64,000 bases of DNA from Hemibagrus wyckioides (lineage: Eukaryota; Chordata; Actinopteri; Siluriformes; Bagridae). The stretch lies in NCBI RefSeq assembly GCF_019097595.1, contig NC_080717.1, positions 29,053,876 to 29,117,875 of the forward strand, read 5' to 3'. The translations under genes were made by a program, and so were the position numbers. Of the stretch, positions 14,008-26,100 are shown piece after piece (the stretch's first letter is position 1; every line of letters begins with the position of its first letter). The notes below the pieces were generated by a model. It ran no database searches and was not told where the DNA came from. It saw only the letters and a program-made list of their open reading frames with translations.

Positions 14008-14085
14008 ATGGCTGGCATGAAGGAACAGCAATTCATCGAGGAGAAGCCACTACTTCCAGAAACCAGAGGCCAGGAGACAGAAATG
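14008..14085 (+). CDS. ndrg4: NDRG4 alternative first coding exon (long N-terminus)
   Basis: It encodes 26 residues starting [18 protein letters not shown] and ending in ETEM. This resembles the long mammalian start MAGLQELRFPEEKPLL. The donor is GTGAGT in phase 0 and runs straight into a GT microsatellite (14086-14147). A possible acceptor, TTTCAG, ends at 13994, so the ATG may lie in an internal exon preceded by a 5' UTR exon further upstream. The frame is open back to 13996, so ATG 14008 is chosen by homology and not by an upstream stop. Confidence 0.9.
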
Positions 14086-14112
14086 GTGAGTGTGTGTGTA
14101 TATGTGTGTGTG

Positions 14113-14153
<41 letters not shown>

Positions 14154-17100
14154 TCCTTCTACATTCAATGCATCTATATATAGTGGATGAGGTAGAGATT
14201 TGGGTGTCCTCATTTTGTGTGAGTGGATGATTTTGTGTCTCTCTAAATTCCACATAGCGCTCCATTTCAGTTTCAGCGTATATAGAGGTTACTAACAGGA
14301 TCTGAAAAGCATGAAATGCGGGGGCAAGAACAACGTCATCTAAAATAATGGTGTTGAAAATAACACCTTTAGAAAAACCTGTTTTTACGGCTTGGAACAT
14401 TCTGTTACTTGAGCACATAAACTGTGTTGGATTCCAAGCCACGTCGAGTGAATGACGTAAAAAAGGCAACTAATTAAAACTGTGGTTTACTGCTGGAGTC
14501 TTTCTCACACCTCGAATAATCACCTAGAATATTCACAAAAACAAACCTTAGAACTGTGATATGAAGTAATGCCATGCAATGTGTCTGGTTAGGTTTCATT
14601 TATTTTGTTGTTTCAGTCTTGGGGAAATTTAAGAGAGCAAATATTACCCAAAATCTATGACCTGATTATCGGCTGCAAGAGAAACACAACTCACTGTATT
14701 ACATGTTAGTCAATGTGAGTCCATCATGTTTGTTAAAACAGAATTTTGCTACGCTTACATTAACTACTGCCCTCAAATTCGGCTGAAGTAAAGTGACAAA
14801 CGTTCATAGCTTCCATTCGTGATGTCTGAATCAGATCTGTGAGTTTAGATCCTGCTACAGAGCTAAAGTAAAGTCCAGACAAAACCACCAAACACTGGAA
14901 GAAGAACTCGGCTTCATCCGAACAAAGAAACCACATAGACTATAGAGTATAGATTTTAATACACTCTGTATAGATTATTTCTAGACTATAAAACATTTTG
15001 TAAAACTTTATATCAACTGCTAAAAGTAATACAGTAAAGTGATGCATGTGGATTACATCTGCGGTGGTCTGGGAAAACCCATCGACTGTCAGCAGGGCTG
15101 AAAAGATTTTTTGCAAAACAAATTTTGAACCATGTCTACTTGAGAAAACATTATTATTTTACCAAACATTTGCTATTACTTTGATATTTTGTGCATTCAC
15201 AGATTAAACAAGGTGAATAAAGAGGCATCTTATTATTCACCTCAAAAAAATGGTTCATTTTAAAAACAATTAAATATAAAAGATATTGTTAGCTTTGCTA
15301 TCTCAGCGTGTTTTCTTCACTCGCTGAACATCATTCGATCAAGACGTTCTGCCAAAGGAAAATGGACAGAATAAATTTTAGCTGTTGTTGAAATGGCAGA
15401 AGACAAAGCTGTTAGTTTTCATCAAAAATAAGAAATTTAGCTAACTAAAAGCAACATCCAGTGACTTTCCTTAGGACTGACCTGACTTAATTATCTCAGA
15501 AAATGTTTACGACACATTAAATTAAACGCAAATAAAACCAATAAATATTAGTTGCTTTTAGATAATTTTAGTGTTTTGGTGTCTTTCACTGGAGCTGGAA
15601 TGAAGTCTTTAAATACCAGTTTCTAGCTTTAACCCTTTGGAAGATTAGAATTTGCTCAAACTTTACATTTGTTGAAATAAGTACAAACATATTTCCGTCA
15701 GGATTCCAGGAAAGGTCAGGATTTCAGCAGGTGAAGGACATTCCCAGGCCACCTCAAGTGTTCTCTAGTGGGTTTATCTGGCTAACTTCAGCAAGTGCAT
15801 GAAGGTTGTGAGAGCCTGGTGCTGAAAATTCCATGGGCAGGCATAAGCCAACTATGTATAGAGTATAGCACATGTCATAGTCCACACATATACAGGACGC
15901 TGTGTGTTTTTCCTGTAACACGTGTTTATGTGTAATGAGGCAGGCGAGAGGAGCGTGTGTGAACGCAGGACCCTCACCCCAGCCAGCACGCCCTACCCGC
16001 AAGTGGCATGAGATCGCTCGCCATTGGCTCGGTGTGACACGCCGCCACCGGACCAGCGGGGGGTGCATCCCGGTAACAAATGCACAGGCCACGCCCACTT
16101 CGTCTAACAGTAGACTAGAAGGGAATGAGCTCTTCAGAAAGAAATCTTAGAGTAGCTTGGAGTAACTCTCCTCTCTTGAAGGATCATGACACTGCAGAGT
16201 TCAGTGTTTTTATTTAAACCAATCAGAAATGGTACAGAGACATGGTCAAGTACTCACCATGGTTCTCTGTCTGACCTGGGCTTTGAACTTTAACCACTGA
16301 TCCAAGAGAGCAATGCAGCAGCGCTTTAGTACTCATTTGATCTGTCTGGGCAGCTCTTGCTCTTTTATTTTCAGGAGATAAAATACAAACCTATTTCATT
16401 TTTTTTTTGCATAACAGAAGACTAACTTCTCACTAGAAGAACAACAACAAATCAGCACCGGAAACACTAAACCCATCAGAATTGTTTCATTATAAAGATT
16501 TTTCATGGTGGATATCCCAGGATTCCATGGTGGTTGTGTTCAAATCCCAGCCTTCCTCTCTGTTCCCAGCTGAATAACTTGGATTGGCTTTTCGGTTAAA
16601 AGCCTAATGAATGAATAGATACTAAACTCTGCAGTGGTCCAAGTCTATGAAGATACAATCAATCACAGTATCCTGCTTCTGAACTGAATGACATTCGGAC
16701 TGTCTTTACAGTCATGATAGATCCATGTGATCTTCAGACAGAGACTGGAGCAGAAATAGCTGATGTATTACATCAGAGAACAGAAGCTGAATGTCCTTTC
16801 AGTCATGTTTAGGTAACACTCTACTATAAACTCCACACATAAGCAATGTAATAATTCTTAACTCCTGCTTTAATAATGATGAATGAACAACATGAACTAA
16901 TCTTTAGCACATGAGGAAATAAGGAGCTGTAAACATTAACAGACAACTGAGTCATATGTGAACAGCCATTAAGAAGAAGAAGAATGATTAAGAAGTATTA
17001 AGTAATGTCTTGTTAACTCATTCTGTTAATGACATTTATGACTTAACAAAGATCATTTACAATGAAAATGTTTAGTTTATCTCAAATTATAGGCTATAGG

Positions 17101-20100
17101 GTACGTTTGTGACCCTTTTGAATATTCATTTTCTAGCAAAATGTTCCCTCTAGGATTTTGAAGTTTTTTTGGTTGTTATTTATTTATTTGTTTGTTTGTT
17201 TGTTTGTCTGTCTGTCTGTTTATTTGTTTACTGCTATTGTTGCAGCCAAAAGGATGCTGCATTTCTCAAAATTTGTGATACTACATGCAGAAACTTTGAA
17301 ATTGTGAAAATGTAAGAACAGAATTCTTCTTCATATCTGATGATATAAATGATCTACACTATATTGCCAAAAGTATTCGCTCACCCATCCAAATAATCAG
17401 AATCAGGTGTTCCAATCACGTCCATGGCCACAGGTGTATAAAATCAAGCACCTAGGCATGCAGACTGTTTTTACAAACATTTGTGAAAGAATGGGTCGCT
17501 CTCAGGAGCTCAGTGAATTCCAGCGTGGAACTGTGATAGGATGCCACCTGTGCAACAAATCCAGTCGTGAAATTTCCTCGCTCCTAAATATTCCACAGTC
17601 AACTGTCAGCTGTATTATAAGAACGTGGAAGTGTTTGGGAACGACAGCAACTCAGCCACGAAGTGGTAGGCCACGTAAACTGACGGAGCGGGGTCAGCGG
17701 ATGCTGAGGCGCATAGTGCGAAGAGGTCGCCAACTTTCTGCAGAGTCAATCGCTACAGACCTCCAAACTTCATGTGGCCTTCAGATGAGCTCAAGAACAG
17801 TGCGCAGAGAGCTTCATGGAATGGGTTTCCATGGCCGAGCAGCTGCATCCAAGCCATACATCACCAAGTGCAATGCAAAGCGTCGGATGCAGTGGTGTAA
17901 AGCACGCCGCCACTGGACTCTAGAGCAGTGGAGACGCGTTCTCTGGAGTGACGAATCGCGCTTCTCCATCTGGCAATCTGATGGACGAGTCTGGGTTTGG
18001 CGGTTGCCAGGAGAACGGTACTTGTCTGACTGCATTGTGCCAAGTGTAAAGTTTGGTGGAGGGGGGATTATGGTGTGGGGTTGTTTTTCAGGAGCTGGGC
18101 TTGGCCCCTTAGTTCCAGTGAAAGGAACTCTGAATGCTTCAGCATACCAAGACATTTTGGACAATTCCATGCTCCCAACTTTGTGGGAACAGTTTGGAGA
18201 TGGCCCCTTCCTCTTCCAACATGACTGTGCACCAGTGACCAAAGCAAGGTCCATAAAGACATGGATGACAGAGTCTGGTGTGGATGAACTTGACTGGCCT
18301 GCACAGAGTCCTGACCTCAACCCGATAGAACACCTTTGGGATGAATTAGAGCGGAGACTGAGAGCCAGACCTTCTCGTCCAACATCAGTGTGTGACCTCA
18401 CAAATGCGCTTCTGGAAGAATGGTCAAAAATTCCTATAAACACACTCCTAAACCTTGTGGACAGCCTTCCCAGAAGAGTTGAAGCTGTTATAGCTGCAAA
18501 GGGTGGACCGACTTCATATTGAACCCTATGGATTAGGAATGGGATGTCACTTAAGTTCATATGCGAGTCAAGGCAGGTGAGCGAATACTTTTGGCAATAT
18601 AGTGTATTTCAATCATTTCTACGACAGCTCTACTCATATTCAACACATCACGAAGTTTGCTAGATTTTGTGTTCTGTGTTCACCGAATGACCGAATCCTG
18701 GAGAGACTGAATAAACCAGAGCAGGGACTTATTATTAAACATGATACACAAATTTGATAATATTTATGATAATAAAGATTAAATCTGCAGTACATGTTGT
18801 TGAGGAATATTGTGGTTTGAAACAAACAGATTTCATCATTTTTTATTTATTTACATTTTTTTTACAAAATATATAATTTAATTGGCATATGCCACAGACT
18901 TTTAGAGTGGATCATCATCATCATCATCATCATCACTACTTTTATAACGTCACACTGCTACAGTGCTTTGATTTAGATCATGTGATCTCTAAGCCAGCTT
19001 TGCAGTGTGAATTGTCTCTAGTTACTCAAACAGCACTAATTAATTTAATCAGCTGAGTTACTTACATTTGGCTGATTAATAAACAAAATGAGTTAAAAAG
19101 ATAACAAGAGAGTAATACTTAACCATTGCTCTTCCAAATGGTTATTCAGATACAGTGGATATAAAAAGCCTACTCATCCCTGTTCAAACCAAGATATATA
19201 ACCAAGATAAATCAAGTCGGATCTTTTTCCATCTTTAATGTGATAGAGCAACCAAATAGAAATGTTTCAGAAGAATAAAACAGAAAGAAAGCACAGCCTG
19301 GTTGTATAATTATGCACATCGCTTAACTAATGCTTAACACTGCAGCACTCAGTCCTTTGGGGGAAGAGTTTACCAACTTCATTTCATTTTGATTTGCCAA
19401 TTTAATTGCAGAAATGCTCCTGTGCTTCTTCCACAAGCTTTCATTAGGATTGGAGTCTGACTCTGGAGTCATTCCAGAGTCATGTTCTACTCTACTTCTG
19501 AAACCGTTTCCTGCAGCCTGCAGTTTTTGTTTGTTTTGTTTTGTCAAAATTGATAATCCCAATCCCAGCTGAAGAGAAGCAGCCGCATAGTATCATGCTG
19601 TCATCACCATGTTTCACTGTGGCTACTTCTTTGGATGACAAACTGTCAAATGGTCTCAGGGATGTGGAAGCTTAGTGGTTAAGGTGTTGGATTACTGATC
19701 AGAAGGTTGTGAGTTTGATTCCCAGGTCCACCAAGCATCCACTGCTGGGCCCCTGAGCTAAACCCTTAATTGCCCAGTTGTATAAAGATAAATTGTAAGT
19801 TGCCCTGGATAAGGGTTTCTGCCTTGTAAACCTATATTTTAAAATGTTTTACTGTGGTCTCAATTTTACCACATAGTTTCGGGAGATTTTTTCGTTTGTT
19901 TTGTGTTTTATTGTAAGAAAGGCCCCCAGTCTATCCACCTACCCATATCCTAGATGTGAAGAATACAAGAGATTGTTGTTGTACGCAGGAAGTCCAACTC
20001 TTTAATGGTGCTGTAGATCTCTTGGCAGCTTCGCCGGCAAAGTTTCATCTTGTTTTTCATCAATTTTAGAAGGATATTCTTTTCATAGTAATGTCACTGT

Positions 20101-21771
20101 GGTGCCCCACTCATGGTTGATGATGACCGTCACACTGTCTCATGGTCATTGTAATGTTTTGGAAAGTCATTTGTGTACTCCTCACTTCATTGATACCTGT
20201 GAGAAACAGGGCATGATGTGGACGTTTTTTTGCAGAGCATGGAATCGACTGAAACCAAAAAGAGGTCAAGAAAGTCCTACGGAAAGAACTGATCATTATT
20301 TGGGGTTAATCAGGCGTATGGTCATTTCTTTTGAACATGATTTGTTCAGTCTGAGTAGAGGTTATTGTGTCCAAACATTTTGGTTGCGATATCACATTAA
20401 AGGTGGAAAAAAATCCTGACATGACTGGAGGATATGGTTTCATTTCATACGAAAATCATGAAAAAAAAAAAACTTTATCAGGAGTGTGTAAACTCTATCC
20501 AGGACTCAGTCGCCTGTTAATGTCTGCAATTAATTATTTCCTCATGTGCTAAGGATGAGTGCATATATTCATTCATCAGTATGAAAGCAGTAGTTCAGTA
20601 TTAATATATTGATTATTGTGGACTTTATAGTAAAGTGTAACCAATTTATAAATCTGTCTTTTCTAGGTAGTAGATATCAATTTATGTAATTGCTGATTAC
20701 GTAAATTGATTGAGATTCTGTAATCGCTGCTTGAAGGCAAATATCAGTGCACAGGTTTATTTAAAATAAAACGTCAGCTCTTCATAATGCATTTATAAAT
20801 CTCTTCATGTTAGTCATGTTAGGTCAGGAGGCTGTAGAAAAAAAAAGATATTTCACATGTGACTGTTTCCCTGCATTCCAGTACTGTGTGTAATGTGTTC
20901 TTGTCGACTTCCTAACATCATTACAAGAAAGACAATTCCTGTTTTATTCTATAGGATGTTCCAGTCCTTTTCTTTTCGTTAGATGAACCGTTTTTAACTT
21001 CCTAAATTCTTTACTCAAGTAAATGAAAGCTTCAAATTTTTCACTCAAATTAAAATCTAACAGAACATTTACAAGAAAGATTCACCATAAAATAGACAGT
21101 AGACAAATCGCAGACTGATTTTCATTAGTGAGGCTAACTAATTACAGCTTTATTACGAATCTCTCATGCTTGCTAGCATGCTAATAACTACTAGCTAGCT
21201 TTGACGATACAAACTGTACATAGCAGCAGAAATAGTGATGGGTATAAGGTCTCTTTCTCATAGATATATTTGTTATAGATTTGTTATGAATTTTGATTGA
21301 CCCCATGAATCCGTCCGATGCTAAAATGAGCAACTTGTATAATTAGAGAGTGATGATGTTATAGTGAGAAGAAAGAAGAAAGTTTGCTTTTGAAATGAGC
21401 CCAAAGCTTTAGGTAAAAGCATGAACTAAATAAAATATTTTATTTATTTATTTCTTTTCCAAATAGCTTTGTTTCAGCTCCCTAGATGAGTCTGTATGTC
21501 GTGTACACAGTTTGGGGCACTGGTAAGGACCCTGGCTCACTACACACTGGGATACTGGTGACTTATTTTCCGGTGACGTTCTAATTTCCTCATCAGTCTC
21601 CAGTGTCAAAACCCAAACATAAAATATTTAAGTTTTACATGTCATATAAATGTGTTAGCTTAATCACATGCATTTCTGTCAAGGAAGTTCAAGCAGAATC
21701 ATAGGCTAGCTGTTGGATTTTTCTTTATCATGATTACACGCTTAAACACGCCTTCTTTTGATGCAAACAAA

Positions 21772-21845
<74 letters not shown>

Positions 21846-23087
21846 TATATTGCCAAAAGTATTCGCTCACCCATCCACATAATCAGAATCAGGTGTTCCA
21901 ATCACGTCCATGGCCACAGGTGTATAAAATCAAGCACCTAGGCATGCAGACTGTTTTTACAAACATTTGTGAAAGAATGGGTCGCTCTCAGGAGCTCAGT
22001 GAATTCCAGCGTGGAACTGTGATAGGATGCCACCTGTGCAACAAATCCAGTCGTGAAATTTCCTCGCTCCTAAATATTCCACAGTCAACTGTCAGCTGTA
22101 TTATAAGAACGTGGAAGTGTTTGGGAACGACAGCAACTCAGCCACGAAGTGGTAGGCCACGTAAACTGACGGAGCGGGGTCAGCGGATGCTGAGGCGCAT
22201 AGTGCGAAGAGGTCACCAACTTTCTGCAGAGTCAATCGCTACAGACCTCCAAACTTCATGTGGCCTTCAGATGAGCTCAAGAACAGTGCGCAGAGAGCTT
22301 CATGGAATGGGTTTCCATGGCCGAGCAGCTGCATCCAAGCCATACATCACCAAGTGCAATGCAAAGCGTCGGATGCAGTGGTGTAAAGCACGCCGCCACT
22401 GGACTCTAGAGCAGTGGAGACGCGTTCTCTGGAGTGACGAATCGCGCTTCTCCATCTGGCAATCTGATGGACGAGTCTGGGTTTGGCGGTTGCCAGGAGA
22501 ACGGTACTTGTCTGACTGCATTGTGCCAAGTGTAAAGTTTGGTGGAGGGGGGATTATGGTGTGGGGTTGTTTTTCAGGAGCTGGGCTTGGCCCCTTAGTT
22601 CCAGTGAAAGGAACTCTGAATGCTTCAGCATACCAAGACATTTTGGACAATTCCATGCTCCCAACTTTGTGGGAACAGTTTGGAGCTGGCCCCTTCCTCT
22701 TCCAACATGACTGTGTACCAGTGACCAAAGCAAGGTCCATAAAGACATGGATGACAGAGTCTGGTGTGGAGGAACTTGACTGGCCTGCACAGAGTCCTGA
22801 CCTCAACCCAATAGAACACCTTTGGGATGAATTAGAGCGGAGACTGAGAGCCAGGCCTTCTCGTCCAACATCAGTGTGTGTCCTCACAAATGCACTTCTG
22901 GAAGAATGGTCAAAAATTCCCATAAACACACTCCTAAACCTTGTGGACAGCCTTCCCAGAAGAGTTGAAGCTGTTATAGCTGCAAAGGGTGGACCGACGT
23001 CATATTGAACCCTATGGATTAGGAATGGGATGTCACTTAAGTTCATATGCGAGTCAAGGCAGGTGAGCGAATACTTTTGGCAATATA

Positions 23088-23127
<40 letters not shown>

Positions 23128-26100
23128 ATATATATATATAGACCGTCACATGAAGTCGCTTAAGTAAGTAATAATTTGAGTTCTACAACAATGCTAGCAA
23201 GCTGCTTACATTTGTAGAGTTTATCCACTGTTTCTCAGAGGCTTTTAAGAGGTTTCAGACAACAGAATCTTATTTCCAGTAAGGGAACATTGATACTCCC
23301 TGGTTTTTCCCAGTGCATTGTGGGATTTCCCAGTGCACTGGAATGATTTTGAGATTTTTGAGATAAAGGGAGAGAGAGAGAGAGGGAGAGAGAGAGAGAG
23401 ACCTTAAAATGGCAGACTTCCTGATCAGTGCCCTGATTACTGAACTAGGGGGCTGATTGAGACACGATACAGAACCTAAAAAATAAATAGACGTTTCCTC
23501 ACCCCAGGTGGACACTCACCTAGGTAGTAGACGCTTCTGAGTGATGAAGGGAAGTCGACGAGGGCGTGTTAAAACACTATTGGAACAAGGTGCTTGACTC
23601 ACATTAGCGTGTCAGTTAGCACACGCTTTGCAGATGACTGATCACTCTGTGTGCCATTGGATTTGTTCACGCTCAGTGTTGTGGCTTGTACTAAGTGCTT
23701 TGTCGGTGGTGGCATTAAATCTGCATCATGTTTAACCACAGGCCAAAGTAGCTCATAATCACATAACCACAGTCCCAGGCTTTATTTTGGTGGATCCCTG
23801 AAACCCGCTAGTCTGAACGCTGAACTGCAAGCTCTCGTTTGTCTCTTTATCCCTCACAAGCCAGATTGGCTCACTCCCCCAACAAACACACTGTGTCCAA
23901 AATGACGTTAAACCCAGTGATGGTAAGTGATGGATTTTTGCAGAGCTTGCTCTATAACCTTGCAGTAGTTGTTGTGGTACTATTACTAATACTTTACTAA
24001 CATATCTCTCTTAACTGTTCAGCAGCGAAAGTATCTATGTTCCCAGGGCCACATGTTCCACAGCTCTGTGAGGAAATTATTTGTAAATCTTAACTCATTT
24101 TACCAGAGGCCTGTTTTTGGGGTGAACGTGTGCAGCTTTGTCATGTCAGTGAAATAAAAGCAGACAATCATAGCTTAAAGAATTTGTAAGTATTTATGCG
24201 TTGTTTTTTTTTTTACTTTAAGCCTAAAGGGGCAATATATTCATAGAAAAGTTATTAAACATAAACAGTCATTTTTTTCCACACAAAAGTAAACCTATTT
24301 CTGCTCTCTGAGATGCCCCAAGGAGGTCAAATGTGAAGGTGTTTATCTGCAACCAGTAAAATTGTGTGTAAGGTTCTCCAACAGAGGAAAAAACACACGT
24401 CTAAAACACACTGAAATCCAACAGACTCGTTTTAGATCAGACTCACAGCCATAAAATAATTCACCTGTTTATATTGATAAGTCAATTTCCATTTCCACCT
24501 TTCTGGCAGAATAGATCTGGTAAAAAGGGTTAAGGTAAAGCTAAACATTATTACCTGGCAAATAGCCTACCTGATTTTGAATGCAAAAGGTACAGCCGGC
24601 CCTGGGGATATAGTGTTACCTCAATTCAGAATTACTGAGTCAGCTTCACACGGATAGGTGACTTCTGACCACTGATTCAAGACGGGTGGACGGGTGACCC
24701 TTTTCTTCCAACACTCCACTTGCATATGTGTTTAATCTATTATTTATCATGTAAATGATAAATAATACCATGCATATCATGGTGTTGTGTTTCAAACGAT
24801 ATGCATGCTCAGTCATGTTCTTGTACAGTTTCTTTTTTGTCAATGAATTGTAATTGTATTATATTTTCAGCATCTTTGCAGTTTCAAATAACAACATTTT
24901 TTTATTCTGTTTTTCGACACAGTGGGCCACATTCAGAGTCGGAAACTGAGGTCCAACAGTCCAACAGATATCTGCACGTATTTAGAGTTCGGTTGAGGAG
25001 TTCTCCTTTCGGATTATGTAAATCACCTGCATGCACTCAGTGTCTCAAGGGTGCCAGATTTTTTTTTTTACGTACAAGGTGAACTTCTTCCCAACAGTGT
25101 CAAGCCCAGGGGGAGTCCGATCTTATCCGGAAAGGGTCGTAGCGTGTACAGATTTCCATTCCAATCAAGCAGGAGCCACACCTCATACCAGCTGTTTAAT
25201 TATACCATTGTCTCATGATGTGGCTTCTTCTTGGCTGGAATGAAACCCTGCATCCACACCAGCCATTTACACATAAATTTGGACACCACTGATCTAGACC
25301 ACTGCCTTTAAACCCAAGTCTGTGCCATTAAGTCTAAAAAAAAGGGATAGAAAATAAGGACTGGAGAAGGAAACTGGTGGTGAAGAAATCTATCACATGT
25401 GATATGATGTAGATGGACAATGAGACTCAATTTAAATGAATCTATTTAAATGTATTCAAAGTTTATTGTATTGCACATATGCTGATGCATAACCGGTCTT
25501 ACTGTAGTTACTAATTACTAGCAATTGGGTTTAATCTGATAATTGCTGTGAGAAATTGAAGGATAAGCTGAGCTAGCATTCCTCATGGTACATTGTGAAA
25601 TATTAGTCCTTCGAGAAAAGCAGCGTCTCCTCTGATGTCATGTGTGCAAAAGAAGATGGTTCTGTAAAAGTCAAAGAGAAAATACTACTAATTATATATA
25701 AAATATATATTCAATATTTTTGTAGCCCAAAACAAGAACATTCAAACTGACAGACAATAGACAGACAAATAGACAATAACACCCAAGAAAAGCATACTTT
25801 TTCGAACAAATCCAAGTTCAAAGCTGACCATACCATCTGGATAGCCTGAGGTCTGAATACTGATCTGCACCATTTCTGTATAAATCCTCACAACTCAACT
25901 CTGAATACGGCACTGTGCATAATTTGATGTCTACACCTAAGCTAACCCTTTTCACTTGTGTAAACCTCGTGTGTTGTTTTAGGATGTCCACTTACACACA
26001 CTAACCTCTCTGCTTCTCTACATTGGTGTGCAGGAATCGATCCATGATCCACCTGAAGAATGAAAACAAAGCAGAACCGGTTATCATGACCTGTGTAATA

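Noticed and set aside
17407..17490. N-terminal extension of the Tc1 transposase
   Set aside because: It begins at a non-ATG codon within the terminal untranslated part. Family proteins start at MGRSQEL-type sequence.
17814..18560. 248-codon minus-strand frame in Tc1 copy 1, and its twin at 22300-23046
   Set aside because: Antisense shadow of the transposase gene; it has no features of its own.
19661..19735. tRNA gene
   Set aside because: The A and B boxes are present, but the stems do not close and the sequence continues as a SINE body.
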